Shown here: positions 1-8,815 of the stretch, piece after piece | Position numbering within the stretch: the stretch's first letter is position 1 | How the letters are laid out: each line of letters starts with the position of its first letter | Assembly: GCA_018228665.1 (NCBI GenBank) | Contig: CP073692.1 | Location: 1,116,001 to 1,180,000 of the forward strand | DNA from: Faecalicatena sp. Marseille-Q4148 | Lineage (GTDB): Bacteria; Bacillota; Clostridia; Lachnospirales; Lachnospiraceae | Length of the DNA stretch: 64,000 nt | Reading direction: 5' to 3' | Translations under genes and position numbers: made by a program | Notes under the pieces: model-generated | Told to the model about the DNA's origin: nothing | The model's database searches: none | The model's input: only the letters and a program-made list of their open reading frames with translations

Positions 1-57
1 CTGAATCTGAGGACCTGTCTCTACTTTAAAAAATTGTGTATTACTTAAGTTGCTCAT
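1..57 (-). CDS. N-terminus of a small protein, probably IreB/UPF0297 family (cut by window edge)
   Basis: Only the first 19 codons are present and read MSNLSNTQFFKVETGPQIQ. They are preceded by an AAAGGAC-type ribosome-binding site about ten bases before the ATG. An N-terminus with NTQFFKVE resembles, from memory, the start of the UPF0297/IreB family in Lachnospiraceae, a small regulator paired with the IreK Ser/Thr kinase. The gene follows mtaB on the same strand. The family call rests on this short stretch and on context only. Confidence 0.45.
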   Translation of the reverse strand, partial: MSNLSNTQFFKVETGPQIQ

Positions 58-113
58 CTTATCACGTCCTTTAATGTACTTCCCTCTTATTCTAATATAA
101 ATATCTACAAAAT

Positions 114-1421
114 TCAATGCACAATTTGTGAATCCACCCCAAGACATTTTCTGACGATCTGATTCTGCACATATTCTTCAGTGATAAATGCCCCGCGGAT
201 ATATTCTTTCGTATGTCCTGTCCAGTATTTCTGTCCGTCTCTTATAATTTCCTCTTCCACAAGTATTTCTACTTCTTTTCCTTTCCAGAGTGCCTCATAT
301 GCTCTGCGCTGTCTCTGATCAAGTTCCAGAAGTATCTCACTGCGCTTTGCCTTCACCTGCTCCGGTATCTGATCTTTCATTGCCGCAGCTTTCGTTCCCT
401 GACGTCTTGAGTATTTAAAAATGTGTGTTTCATAGAAACCTACTTTCTCTACAAAAGCTCTCGACTCTTCAAATTCTTCTTCTGTTTCTCCGGGAAATCC
501 CACAATAACGTCTGTTGTCAGTGCCGGATTAGAAAAATATTTCCGCAGAAGGATGCATTTCTCATAGTATTCTGCAGAATCGTATTTTCGATTCATGCGT
601 TTCAATACCGCATCACATCCGCTTTGTAAAGACAAATGAAAATGAGGACAAATCTTTTCGAGTCTTGACAGCCGCGCGGCAAATTCCTCTGTAATAATCC
701 TTGGTTCCAAAGATCCAAGCCGGATTCGTTTGATTCCCTCAATCTCATGAACTGCTTCTATCAGCGAGAGCAGATTTTCCCCTTCCAAATCTACGCCATA
801 AGAACTCAAATGGATTCCGGTCAATACAATTTCCTGATATCCATGTTCCGCAAGCCTGCATACTTCTTCCAATACATCCTGTTTGCTCCTGCTTCTTACA
901 CGCCCTCTTGTAAAAGGAATGATACAGTAAGTGCAAAACTGATTACATCCGTCTTGAACTTTTATATACGCTCTTGTATGTTCTGCCGTTTTACTCAAGT
1001 TCAAGTTCTCATACTCTTTTGTATGGTGGATATCAACCAGATCTTTCATTACCTGGTGCTCATTTTCTTTTCTGCTCTTTGCAGAAAACTCTTCCAGGAT
1101 TGCAATTAGATCCTTTTTACAGTTATTCCCAATAACAATGTCAACACAGTCATCCGTCTTTCCCTCTTCCTCCTGTGCCTGCACATAACAGCCCGCCGCA
1201 ACTACAATTGCATCCGGATTCATTTTCTTCGCCCGGTGCAGCATTTGACGCGACTTACGGTCAGCCATATTTGTAACTGTGCATGTATTGATAATATAAA
1301 TATCTGCGCCCTCTGCAAACGGCACAATTTCATAGCCATTTGCCTCCAGAAGTTCCTGCATTGCCTCTGTTTCATAAGCATTTACTTTACATCCCAAGTT
1401 ATGTAACGCAACCTTTTTCAT
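114..1421 (-). CDS. mtaB: tRNA (N6-threonylcarbamoyladenosine(37)-C2)-methylthiotransferase MtaB
   Basis: This radical SAM methylthiotransferase adds a methylthio group to t6A37 of ANN-decoding tRNAs in the cytosol. The UPF0004 domain at the N-terminus carries the three cluster cysteines C11, C47 and C78. The radical SAM triad is C159, C163 and C166 (CNQFCTYC), followed by the family motif IIPFTRGRVRSR. A TRAM-like region ends the protein. At 435 residues the length is normal. The start has AAAGGA about 12 bases upstream. It is divergent from the HPr-like gene at 1524, so it probably has its own promoter in the 100-base gap. RimO and MiaB are the alternative subfamilies, but the LGCKVNAYE start fits MtaB. 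Confidence 0.93.
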   Translation of the reverse strand: MKKVALHNLGCKVNAYETEAMQELLEANGYEIVPFAEGADIYIINTCTVTNMADRKSRQMLHRAKKMNPDAIVVAAGCYVQAQEEEGKTDDCVDIVIGNNCKKDLIAILEEFSAKSRKENEHQVMKDLVDIHHTKEYENLNLSKTAEHTRAYIKVQDGCNQFCTYCIIPFTRGRVRSRSKQDVLEEVCRLAEHGYQEIVLTGIHLSSYGVDLEGENLLSLIEAVHEIEGIKRIRLGSLEPRIITEEFAARLSRLEKICPHFHLSLQSGCDAVLKRMNRKYDSAEYYEKCILLRKYFSNPALTTDVIVGFPGETEEEFEESRAFVEKVGFYETHIFKYSRRQGTKAAAMKDQIPEQVKAKRSEILLELDQRQRRAYEALWKGKEVEILVEEEIIRDGQKYWTGHTKEYIRGAFITEEYVQNQIVRKCLGVDSQIVH

Positions 1422-1459
1422 CGTTATTTTAATTCCTTTCCACTTCGTCAGTTTGTTTC

Positions 1460-1488
1460 TTGACTTTTACTCCTGCTGGATTTAATAT
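1460..1488 (+). promoter_or_regulatory. Sigma-70-type promoter of the HPr-like gene
   Basis: TTGACT at 1460-1465 and TAATAT at 1483-1488 are separated by 17 bases. An AGGAGGT ribosome-binding site follows at 1509-1515, just before the ATG at 1524. Confidence 0.7.
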
Positions 1489-1523
1489 AATAATATGCAA
1501 AACTAATCAGGAGGTAATTTCCA

Positions 1524-1760
1524 ATGAAATCAGTAAAAATTTCTTTAAATTCTATCGACAAAGTAAAATCCTTCGTGAATGATATCACAAAATTTGATTA
1601 TGATTTTGATTTAATTTCCGGCAGATATGTTATCGATGCAAAATCAATCATGGGTATCTTCAGTCTGGACCTCTCGAAACCAATCGAATTGAACATTCAC
1701 GGTTCTGACGGCGAGTTAGACGATGTTCTTGCTGTACTGACTCCATACATTGTTGAATAA
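1524..1760 (+). CDS. HPr-like protein without the catalytic histidine
   Basis: This 78-residue protein has the size and C-terminal half of HPr, the phosphocarrier of the sugar phosphotransferase system. The segment AKSIMGIFSLDL matches the Ser-46 regulatory region of HPr (usually KSIMGVMSL). The region that should carry His-15 reads NDITKFDYDF and has no histidine, so it cannot take part in the normal phosphoryl relay. This recalls Crh of Bacillus, which also lost His-15 but keeps Ser-46. Promoter, ribosome-binding site and terminator all surround this one gene, so it is monocistronic. A second copy of the type lies at 55410-55637. A regulatory rather than transport role is inference. Confidence 0.8.
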   Translation: MKSVKISLNSIDKVKSFVNDITKFDYDFDLISGRYVIDAKSIMGIFSLDLSKPIELNIHGSDGELDDVLAVLTPYIVE

Positions 1761-1770
1761 GATGCATGAT

Positions 1771-1800
1771 AAGAGAATGTCCGGAGACATTCTCTTTTAT
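1771..1800 (+). terminator. Intrinsic terminator of the HPr-like gene
   Basis: An 11-base-pair perfect stem (AAGAGAATGTC at 1771-1781 pairing with 1786-1796) closes a CGGA tetraloop. A T-rich tail follows directly on the plus strand. Confidence 0.85.
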
Positions 1801-1809
1801 TCTTTTATT

Positions 1810-2991
1810 CTATTTTACAACAATCACTTCTGTTGTCTCAATCGCCTCTTTCATCAGCTCATCAATCTTCTCACTCAGACGTTCCTCTGATTTGCGTATT
1901 TTCCCAATATTCGGTTTTGTTACCGGATGTTTTGCAACAAAGATCGTACAGCAATCCTCAAAAGGCAGGATAGATGTTTCATATGTGTCAATCTTCTCTG
2001 ATACTTCCACAATTTCCTGTTTGTCAAAGCCAATGAGCGGTCGGTATACCGGCATCGTGCAGACATCGTTTGTTGCTGCAAGGCTTTGCATTGTCTGGCT
2101 TGCCACCTGTCCGATACTCTCTCCTGTGATCAGACCAAGACAATCATTTTCCCTTGCAAAATGCTCTGCGATCCGCATCATATAGCGCCGCATAATAATC
2201 GTCAGCTCATCATGCGGACATTTGTCATAAATATAAAGCTGGATATCTGTAAAATTCACAACATGAAGCTTGATCGGACCAGAATATCTGGACACTAATT
2301 TAGCCAGATCTATGACTTTCTGTTTTGCACGCTCACTTGTATACGGCGGCGCATGAAAATAAGTCGCCTCAAGTCCAACGCCTCGCTTTGACACCATATA
2401 ACCTGCCACCGGACTGTCGATTCCTCCTGACAACAGGAGCATTGCCTTACCGTTCGTTCCAACCGGCATTCCTCCCGGTCCCGGAATGATCTCGGAATAA
2501 ATATAAATTTCATCCCGCACTTCAATATTTAAAAGAACATCCGGCTTATGCACGTCTACCCGGATCTCCGGAAATGCATTTAAAATTGCCTCTCCAAGAT
2601 CGCAATTAATCTCCATAGAACGTTTTGGATAGCTTTTCTTTCCTCGTCTTGATTCCACTTTAAAAGTAATCTTCTTATCCGGATACATGCGATCCATATA
2701 AGAAACAACTTCTTTTTTCAGTTCTTCAAACCCTTTGTCTTCCACATGAATGACCGGACAGATTCCAACGATTCCGAACACTCTCTGAAGACATTCCATC
2801 GCTTCATCATAGTCATAATCGCCTTCCCAGTCCACATAGATTCTCCCCTGGGCTTTACTTACTTTAAAAGTCCCCTCTACATCTCTCAATGCAAAACGGA
2901 TCTGACGCATAAGCGCGTCTTCAAACAGATATCTGTTCTTTCCTTTAATACCAATCTCACCGTACTTAATTAAAAATGACTGAAATCTCAT
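1810..2991 (-). CDS. thiI: tRNA 4-thiouridine synthetase ThiI (short form without rhodanese domain)
   Basis: ThiI activates U8 of tRNA by adenylation and sulfur transfer, and in some species also supplies sulfur for thiazole synthesis. An N-terminal ferredoxin-like/THUMP region (about 1-165) precedes the PP-loop ATPase motif SGGIDSP at 188-194. The protein is 393 residues and ends after the ATPase domain, so the C-terminal rhodanese of the E. coli type is absent, as is usual in Firmicutes. I chose the ATG at 2991 because AAAGGA lies eight bases upstream and MRFQSFLIKYGEIGIKG is the usual start; the longer frame to 3048 would overlap the desulfurase gene. That gene sits 20 bases upstream in the same operon and is the likely sulfur donor. 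Confidence 0.93.
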   Translation of the reverse strand: MRFQSFLIKYGEIGIKGKNRYLFEDALMRQIRFALRDVEGTFKVSKAQGRIYVDWEGDYDYDEAMECLQRVFGIVGICPVIHVEDKGFEELKKEVVSYMDRMYPDKKITFKVESRRGKKSYPKRSMEINCDLGEAILNAFPEIRVDVHKPDVLLNIEVRDEIYIYSEIIPGPGGMPVGTNGKAMLLLSGGIDSPVAGYMVSKRGVGLEATYFHAPPYTSERAKQKVIDLAKLVSRYSGPIKLHVVNFTDIQLYIYDKCPHDELTIIMRRYMMRIAEHFARENDCLGLITGESIGQVASQTMQSLAATNDVCTMPVYRPLIGFDKQEIVEVSEKIDTYETSILPFEDCCTIFVAKHPVTKPNIGKIRKSEERLSEKIDELMKEAIETTEVIVVK

Positions 2992-3011
2992 CTTCTGTAT
3001 CCTTTCTCCGG

Positions 3012-4169
3012 CTATCGCCGCATATATCTTCTTAACATAGGTATACAATTATATAATGTCTGCAGTGTATAGTCAATTTCTTCTTTTGTTGTAAATTCTG
3101 ACATACTGAAGCGAATCGTTGCGTCCAAATATTCTCTCGAAGTGCCGATGCTCTTTAATACACTGCTGATTCCCGGGTGGTTTGACGCACAGGCAGAGCC
3201 GGAAGAGACATAAATCCCATGTTCTTCCAATGTATGCAGAAGCACTTCACTCCGAATGCCTGCAAAGCCGGCACTTACAATATGAGGCGCCCCTTCACAG
3301 CTTGAAGGTCCATGGATAACTGTATGCTCGATCTTCTTCAGCCCTTCCTCAAAATATGCCTTCAATTCCCGCATCTTCAACACATTCGCATCTAAATTGC
3401 GGTAAATCTCCCAAGCCGCCAGGCCAATGCCTGCAATTCCCGGAACATTTTCTGTTCCTGAACGAATATTCTTCTGCTGCTCTCCGCCAAAAATCACTGG
3501 GCGGATTTTCACTCCATCCCGGATATAAAGCACTCCTGTTCCTTTCGGTCCGTGAATTTTATGTCCACTGATTGTAAGAAGATCTATTCCGTCTTTCTTC
3601 GGATAAATATAATATTTTCCAAATCCCTGTACTGCATCCACATGAAACAGGATATTTCGGTTATAATCTTTTACAATGGAAGCAATCTCACGAATCGGCT
3701 GGCATGTTCCAATCTCGTTATTGACATACATAATAGAGACAAGAATCGTCTCCTGGCATAGAGACTGCCGAAGTACATCAAGACGCACTTTCCCTTCCCG
3801 GTCTACCGGAAGATACGTAACCCGAAAACCTTCTTCCTCCTCCAGATAGCGGAGTGTATTCAAAATCGCCGGATGTTCGACAGAAGAGGTAATGATATGA
3901 TTGCCGCTTCGTTTATTTGCTCTTGCCGTTCCAATCAGCGCCAGATTATCACTCTCTGTTCCTCCGGATGTAAAGAAAATCTCTTTCTCCTGTACTTTCA
4001 GAATCTTCGCAAATCTCTGCTTTGCTTCTTTCACATAATTCTCTGCGATAATTCCCTTCCGATGCATAGAAGACGGATTGCCGTAATCTTCGCACATAAC
4101 CTTTCCCACAAAATCACGCACACAATCATATGCACGCGTTGTTGCCGAATTATCTAAATATACCTCCAT
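3012..4169 (-). CDS. Cysteine desulfurase, NifS/IscS family
   Basis: This PLP enzyme takes sulfur from cysteine and passes it on as a persulfide. The PLP lysine is K204 in SGHKIHGPKG and the persulfide cysteine is C327 in SSGSACAS, on a short active-site loop as in the NifS/IscS group. Its 385 residues are normal. AAGGAG stands six bases before the ATG. It lies directly upstream of thiI, so a dedicated partnership with ThiI (as for Bacillus NifZ/ThiI) is the most likely role. It may also serve Fe-S assembly. Confidence 0.9.
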   Translation of the reverse strand: MEVYLDNSATTRAYDCVRDFVGKVMCEDYGNPSSMHRKGIIAENYVKEAKQRFAKILKVQEKEIFFTSGGTESDNLALIGTARANKRSGNHIITSSVEHPAILNTLRYLEEEEGFRVTYLPVDREGKVRLDVLRQSLCQETILVSIMYVNNEIGTCQPIREIASIVKDYNRNILFHVDAVQGFGKYYIYPKKDGIDLLTISGHKIHGPKGTGVLYIRDGVKIRPVIFGGEQQKNIRSGTENVPGIAGIGLAAWEIYRNLDANVLKMRELKAYFEEGLKKIEHTVIHGPSSCEGAPHIVSAGFAGIRSEVLLHTLEEHGIYVSSGSACASNHPGISSVLKSIGTSREYLDATIRFSMSEFTTKEEIDYTLQTLYNCIPMLRRYMRR

Positions 4170-4208
4170 GATTGTCTCCTTCTAATCGTCTTTCATTTTA
4201 GCATATGC

Positions 4209-4976
4209 CTATTCTTCCATAATGTTATTTTCCGGATTTTTTTCCTCCAGATGATACATCAGGATTGAAAGCATCGTAAGCCCTGCCGTCTCTGTTCTAA
4301 GGATCCTTTTCCCAAGAGTAACCGGCTTTGCTTTCTTCTCACTTGCCACCAGCACTTCGGCCTGATCAAATCCGCCTTCCGGACCGATAAAAATCCCAAT
4401 AGACTGCCCCGGTCGAATCTGTTCTATGCAGTTTCTTGTATATGACATTCCTTCTGAAAGCTCATAAGGAAGCAGCACGATATCCAAATCATTCGCTTTT
4501 TGGAGTGCTTCCGCAAATGTCATAACCCGTTCTACTTTTGGCACCAGATTTCTTCCCGACTGTTTTGCTGCACTTCTGGAGATCTCATTCCAGCGTTCCA
4601 CTTTTTTTGCAGCCTTCTTCGCATCCAGACGAACCACCGAACGCTTCATTTCTACCGGAATAATCTCATATACTCCCAGTTCCACCGCTTTTTGAATAAT
4701 CAGTTCCATTTTATCTGCCTTTGGCAGTCCCTGAAAAAGGTAGATTCTGGACGGTAATTCATTATCAGCCGCTTCTTCTTCCAAAATAACTGCTGTTATC
4801 TCCTCTGGACTTATTTTCTGAATCGCACAAAGGTATTTGCAGTTATTTCCGTCACTGATACGAATTTCTTCACCTTCCTGCATACGAAGCACATTCTTAA
4901 TATGGTTTACATCACTTCCATGAATATAGATTTTATCTTCTTCCACCTGTGCAGGTGTCACAAAAAACTGATGCAT
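4209..4976 (-). CDS. rsmE: 16S rRNA (uracil1498-N3)-methyltransferase RsmE
   Basis: This SPOUT-fold enzyme methylates N3 of U1498 in 16S rRNA. The 255-residue protein has an N-terminal PUA-like part (MHQFFVTP, HIKNVLRMQEGEEI) and the C-terminal knot motifs IGPEGGFDQAEV and LGKRILRTETA. I chose the ATG at 4976 since MHQFF is the family start and an AGAGGTAG site precedes it; the longer frame runs into prmA. It follows prmA with a two-base gap, a pairing widely conserved in Firmicutes. Confidence 0.93.
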   Translation of the reverse strand: MHQFFVTPAQVEEDKIYIHGSDVNHIKNVLRMQEGEEIRISDGNNCKYLCAIQKISPEEITAVILEEEAADNELPSRIYLFQGLPKADKMELIIQKAVELGVYEIIPVEMKRSVVRLDAKKAAKKVERWNEISRSAAKQSGRNLVPKVERVMTFAEALQKANDLDIVLLPYELSEGMSYTRNCIEQIRPGQSIGIFIGPEGGFDQAEVLVASEKKAKPVTLGKRILRTETAGLTMLSILMYHLEEKNPENNIMEE

Positions 4977-4978
4977 AG

Positions 4979-5938
4979 CTACCTCTTTGCTTTCCTTGCA
5001 ACAACAGATACCCATTCGCCCTGATGATTTACTTCCAGTACTTCCAGTCCTGCTGCTTTTACTGTTTCAACAACTTTTGTTTCTTTATCATCTATAATTC
5101 CGCTTGTAATATAAATACCGCCCGGTTTCAGCTGATGAAGAATGACCGGAGTAAGCGGAACAAGCACTTCCGCCAGGATATTGGCTGCCACAATATCATA
5201 CTTTTCATAACCTACAGCATCCTGCACTGTTGTATCGTCAATGATATTTCCAATCATAACTTCATACTGATCTTTCCGAATTCCATTCACTTCCATATTT
5301 TCATGAGTCGCATCAATCGCACATGGATCAAGATCCGTACCAAGAGAATGTCCTGCACCAAACTTCAACGCTAACATTCCAAGAATTCCGCTTCCGCATC
5401 CAACATCAAGAACTTCTGCTCCTTCTGTTACATATTTTCGAATAGCGCGAATACAAAGCTGAGTCGTCTCATGCATTCCTGTTCCAAAAGCAGTTCCCGG
5501 ATCAATATGAATAATCATCTTATCTTCATCTTCCGGTTTTACCTCCTCCCAGGATGGGATAATTAATACATCGTCTACATAGAACTGATGGAAATATTTC
5601 TTCCAGTTATTTACCCAATCCACATCTTCTGTCTGTGACTCCTCAATGCTTCCTTCTCCAATATCGATAAATGCTCTCAACTCTTCCAGTTCTCTTCTTA
5701 CCGCAGCCAGAATTTCTTCTTTATCCTCTTCCTCTTCTAAATAGAAACTGATATAAGCAATTCCGTCATCCGGTCCATTATCCGGCAAAATATCAACAAA
5801 CATCTGCTCTTTTTCCATTGCTGTCAATGGTACCTTATCTTCAATCTCTATTCCTTGTATTCCGATCTCCATCAGAGTGCTGCTAATGATATCTTCCGCT
5901 TCTGTTCTTGTTTTTAATTTAAATTTATTCCACTTCAT
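4979..5938 (-). CDS. prmA: Ribosomal protein L11 methyltransferase PrmA
   Basis: PrmA uses S-adenosylmethionine to methylate ribosomal protein L11. The N-terminal substrate-recognition domain begins MKWNKFKLKTRTEAEDII. The Rossmann methyltransferase domain has the SAM loop VLDVGCGSGILGML near residue 180 and the catalytic motif AANILAEVL. The preceding IDPGTAFGTGMHETT is diagnostic of the family. It heads a prmA-rsmE-desulfurase-thiI cluster with short gaps. AGGAGG lies 12 bases before the ATG. Confidence 0.94.
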   Translation of the reverse strand: MKWNKFKLKTRTEAEDIISSTLMEIGIQGIEIEDKVPLTAMEKEQMFVDILPDNGPDDGIAYISFYLEEEEDKEEILAAVRRELEELRAFIDIGEGSIEESQTEDVDWVNNWKKYFHQFYVDDVLIIPSWEEVKPEDEDKMIIHIDPGTAFGTGMHETTQLCIRAIRKYVTEGAEVLDVGCGSGILGMLALKFGAGHSLGTDLDPCAIDATHENMEVNGIRKDQYEVMIGNIIDDTTVQDAVGYEKYDIVAANILAEVLVPLTPVILHQLKPGGIYITSGIIDDKETKVVETVKAAGLEVLEVNHQGEWVSVVARKAKR

Positions 5939-5975
5939 AAGAGTTCTGATCCTCCTTTTCCCTTCTCCAAGTATA

Positions 5976-6545
5976 TCATAGGATTCCTGTATGTTCCAAT
6001 AAAATCTTAATTCCCAACAGAATAAGAATAACTCCTCCTGCTATTTCAGCCTTTTTGCTGTATTTTTCTCCAAAGACATTCCCAACTTTTACACCGATCA
6101 TTGATAGAATAAAGGTAACAATTCCGATAAAACTTACAGCCGGAACAATCTTTACCTGCAAAAATGCGAATGTGACGCCTACTGCAAGCGCATCAATGCT
6201 CGTGGCAATTGCAAGCCCAAACATTGTTCTCATGTCGAGACTTTCCTGTTGTACGGCATACTCTGTCTCTTCTTCACAGAAAGCTTCCCTGATCATATTT
6301 CCTCCAATCATCCCCAACAGTATAAATGCAATCCAGTGATCAATGGATGTAATGATCTCTTTAAACTGTACTCCAAGAAAATAACCGATCAGAGGCATTC
6401 CCCCCTGGAAAACACCAAACCACGCGCCTACGAGCATTGCTTTTTTCACAGTGCATTTTTTCATAGAAAGCCCTTTACATACGGCCACAGCAAACGCATC
6501 CATAGACAGCCCGACTGCAATCAGCAGTAACTCCACAATATTCAC
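5976..6545 (-). CDS. mntP: Manganese efflux pump MntP
   Basis: MntP (DUF204/UPF0059) exports Mn2+ across the inner membrane. The protein has about six hydrophobic segments in two repeated halves, each starting with the family signature: [14 protein letters not shown] near the N-terminus and [14 protein letters not shown] in the second half. The start is a GTG. The frame could begin at 6554, but that GTG lies only three bases after AAAAGGAG, so the GTG at 6545, giving [18 protein letters not shown], is preferred. No yybP-ykoY manganese riboswitch fits in the short leader. Confidence 0.9.
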   Translation of the reverse strand: MNIVELLLIAVGLSMDAFAVAVCKGLSMKKCTVKKAMLVGAWFGVFQGGMPLIGYFLGVQFKEIITSIDHWIAFILLGMIGGNMIREAFCEEETEYAVQQESLDMRTMFGLAIATSIDALAVGVTFAFLQVKIVPAVSFIGIVTFILSMIGVKVGNVFGEKYSKKAEIAGGVILILLGIKILLEHTGIL

Positions 6546-6592
6546 GACAACCACACTCTCCTTTTACGTTCTGCTTCTCAAGCATCTATACT

Positions 6593-6637
6593 GCAAAAAA
6601 ACCTATCCGCATGTCCAATATGCGGATAAGTTTTTCA
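6593..6637 (-). terminator. Intrinsic terminator after the DAHP synthase gene
   Basis: CTTATCCGCAT and ATGCGGATAGG form an 11-base stem with one wobble pair, followed on the minus strand by seven or more T residues. The plus strand also has a five-T tail. Confidence 0.8.
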
Positions 6638-6682
6638 GTTCAAATTATTATACAATTAACCTTTTACGCCGTCAAGTATTAC

Positions 6683-7720
6683 TTAGCACATCTGTGCAAT
6701 CTTGTACAGCAACGCCTCTGTATCATTCCACCCAATACATGGATCTGTAATAGATTTCCCGTAAATTCGTTTACTGTCGATCGACTGCGTTCCCTCCACA
6801 AGATAACTTTCTATCATAACACCTTTTACAAGGTGTTTCAGATCCGAATTATAATTTCTGCTGTGAAGCACTTCACTTACAATACGAATCTGTTCTCTGT
6901 GCTTTTTATTGGAATTTGAATGATTTGCATCTACAATAATTGCCGGATTTTTCAAATCCCACTTTTCATACAATTCCATCAGACGCGCCAGATCTTCGTA
7001 GTGATAGTTTGGAATACATGTACCGTATTTATCCACTCCGCCTCTTAAAATTGCATGTGCATATGGATTTCCATTTGTTGTGACATCCTGACCACGATAG
7101 ATAAAATTATGTCCTTTCTGCGCTGCAAGAATGGAATTCAACATAACTGCCAGATCACCGCTTGTAGGATTTTTCATACCGATCGGAATATCCATTCCGC
7201 TGGCAGTCAGACGATGCTGCTGATTTTCCACGGAACGGGCGCCAATCGCCTCGTATGACAGCACATCATCCAGATAACTCCGGTTTTCCGGATAGAGCAT
7301 CTCATCTGCACTTGTCAGACCACTAATCTCCATCGCATGAATATGCATCTTACGAATCGCACAAATTCCCGCGAACAGATCCGGTGCCTTATCCGGCTCC
7401 GGCTGATGCAGCATTCCTTTATAGCCGCTTCCTGTTGTTCTAGGTTTATTCGTATAGATTCGTGGAATAATCATCAATTTATCAGAAAGCTTTTCATTTA
7501 CTTTCGCCAGACGCTCCGTATATTCACAGACAGCATCCTCATTATCTGCAGAACAAGGCCCTACAATCACTATAAATTTTTCTGATTTTCCAGTGAAAAT
7601 ATTTCTGATCTCTTCATCTCGTTTTCTTTTCAGACACTTCATATTCTCCGACAACGGAAACATTTCTTTCAGTTCTGCCGGCTGCGGAAGCACTTTATTT
7701 ACTCTCATTGTCATTTTCAT
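6683..7720 (-). CDS. aroF: 3-deoxy-7-phosphoheptulonate (DAHP) synthase, class I AroF/AroG type
   Basis: The enzyme joins phosphoenolpyruvate and erythrose 4-phosphate in the first step of aromatic amino acid synthesis. Clear type I-alpha motifs are GPCSADNEDAV, NKPRTTGSGYKGMLHQPEPD, ARSVENQQHR, KNPTSGD, and the metal site HSNSNKKHREQ near the C-terminus. At 345 residues it has no fused chorismate mutase domain. It starts ten bases after the ddh stop, so the two genes for aromatic amino acids and cell-wall/lysine metabolism are probably co-transcribed. The ribosome-binding site (AGAAAGAAG) is weak, and the third codon is also ATG. Confidence 0.93.
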   Translation of the reverse strand: MKMTMRVNKVLPQPAELKEMFPLSENMKCLKRKRDEEIRNIFTGKSEKFIVIVGPCSADNEDAVCEYTERLAKVNEKLSDKLMIIPRIYTNKPRTTGSGYKGMLHQPEPDKAPDLFAGICAIRKMHIHAMEISGLTSADEMLYPENRSYLDDVLSYEAIGARSVENQQHRLTASGMDIPIGMKNPTSGDLAVMLNSILAAQKGHNFIYRGQDVTTNGNPYAHAILRGGVDKYGTCIPNYHYEDLARLMELYEKWDLKNPAIIVDANHSNSNKKHREQIRIVSEVLHSRNYNSDLKHLVKGVMIESYLVEGTQSIDSKRIYGKSITDPCIGWNDTEALLYKIAQMC

Positions 7721-7730
7721 CTACTTCTTT

Positions 7731-8717
7731 CTATAATAAATGGCTTCTTAATTCCTCTGCACTTTTTGCACTCAAGTAAGACGGCGCAACATCAAATACT
7801 GTTCGGCATCCGCTCTGTCCTTCCTGATTCATACGATATGCTGCTCTTGCATAGGCAACAAGCACCGCTGAAGTAAATTCCGGATTCGAATCCAGTTTTA
7901 AGCTGTATTCAATGATATGTGTATGTTCCTTCTCCCAGCCGCTCTTTCCGCTTCGGATCACAAACCCACCGTGCGGAATCTCGCTGTGGTCTCTTTTCAG
8001 CTCTTCTTCTGAAATAAAATGAACAATCGTATCATAATCTGCAAAATAATTCGGCATTGTTTTGATTGTCTCTTCAATCTTCTGAAGATCCGCCCCTTCT
8101 TCCGGTACAACAAAACATTCTCTCAGATGTTTCTCTCTCGTTGTCAGCGCCGGATTATTTCCGGAACGAACTGCTTCAAGAGCCTCTTCTTTCGGAATTG
8201 TATACTGTTTTCCATCCTTTACGCCCTCTACCCGACGGATTGCATCTGAATGTCCCTGACTTACACCTTTTCCCCAGAAGGTATAGGCCTCTCCTTCCGG
8301 AAGGATTGCTTCTGCATACAGACGATTCAGCGAAAACATTCCCGGATCCCATCCGACAGAAATCAGACTGACCTTTCCGCCCTCTTTTGCTGCTGCATCC
8401 ACTGCCTGAAAATGTTCCGGAATTTTTGCATGGGTGTCAAAACTATTGACGGTATTAAAATATTTTCCGACTTCCGGTGTCTGCACCGGAAGATCTGTTG
8501 CACTTCCTCCGCAGAGGATCATTACATCGATCTCATCTGCCATATTTTTTGCTTCATCTGTATGATAAACTTTCACGCCCTCTGTCAGAACGGTTACTGT
8601 TGCCGGATCTCTTCTTGTAAATACTGCCGCCAACTCCATATCCGGATTCTGTTTCAGCGCACACTCTACTCCTCTTCCAAGATTTCCATATCCATAAATG
8701 CCAACTCGAATACTCAT
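7731..8717 (-). CDS. ddh: meso-Diaminopimelate D-dehydrogenase
   Basis: This NADPH enzyme makes meso-diaminopimelate directly from tetrahydrodipicolinate and ammonia, the short branch to lysine and peptidoglycan. The Rossmann loop is GIYGYGNLGRG at residues 6-16. Family motifs include FTRRDP, NSFDTHAKIPEHF and SVGWDPGMFSLNR. The protein is 328 residues, normal for the family. The ATG at 8717 has AGGAGG at good spacing; the longer frame to 8819 is not supported. The 98-base leader holds a dyad TTGCAT-N13-ATGCAA at 8771-8795 that could be an operator. Confidence 0.94.
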   Translation of the reverse strand: MSIRVGIYGYGNLGRGVECALKQNPDMELAAVFTRRDPATVTVLTEGVKVYHTDEAKNMADEIDVMILCGGSATDLPVQTPEVGKYFNTVNSFDTHAKIPEHFQAVDAAAKEGGKVSLISVGWDPGMFSLNRLYAEAILPEGEAYTFWGKGVSQGHSDAIRRVEGVKDGKQYTIPKEEALEAVRSGNNPALTTREKHLRECFVVPEEGADLQKIEETIKTMPNYFADYDTIVHFISEEELKRDHSEIPHGGFVIRSGKSGWEKEHTHIIEYSLKLDSNPEFTSAVLVAYARAAYRMNQEGQSGCRTVFDVAPSYLSAKSAEELRSHLL

Positions 8718-8815
8718 TACAAGTTCCTCCTTTTTGATCCTCATTTGGATGTTACAATCCGATATTATTTTTGCATGATTGTGTGAAAAATGCAAGATAT
8801 TTTTGCTGTGACACG

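Noticed and set aside
6546..6682. yybP-ykoY manganese riboswitch in front of mntP
   Set aside because: The gap holds the DAHP synthase terminator and only about 45 bases of leader; no paired core motif is visible.
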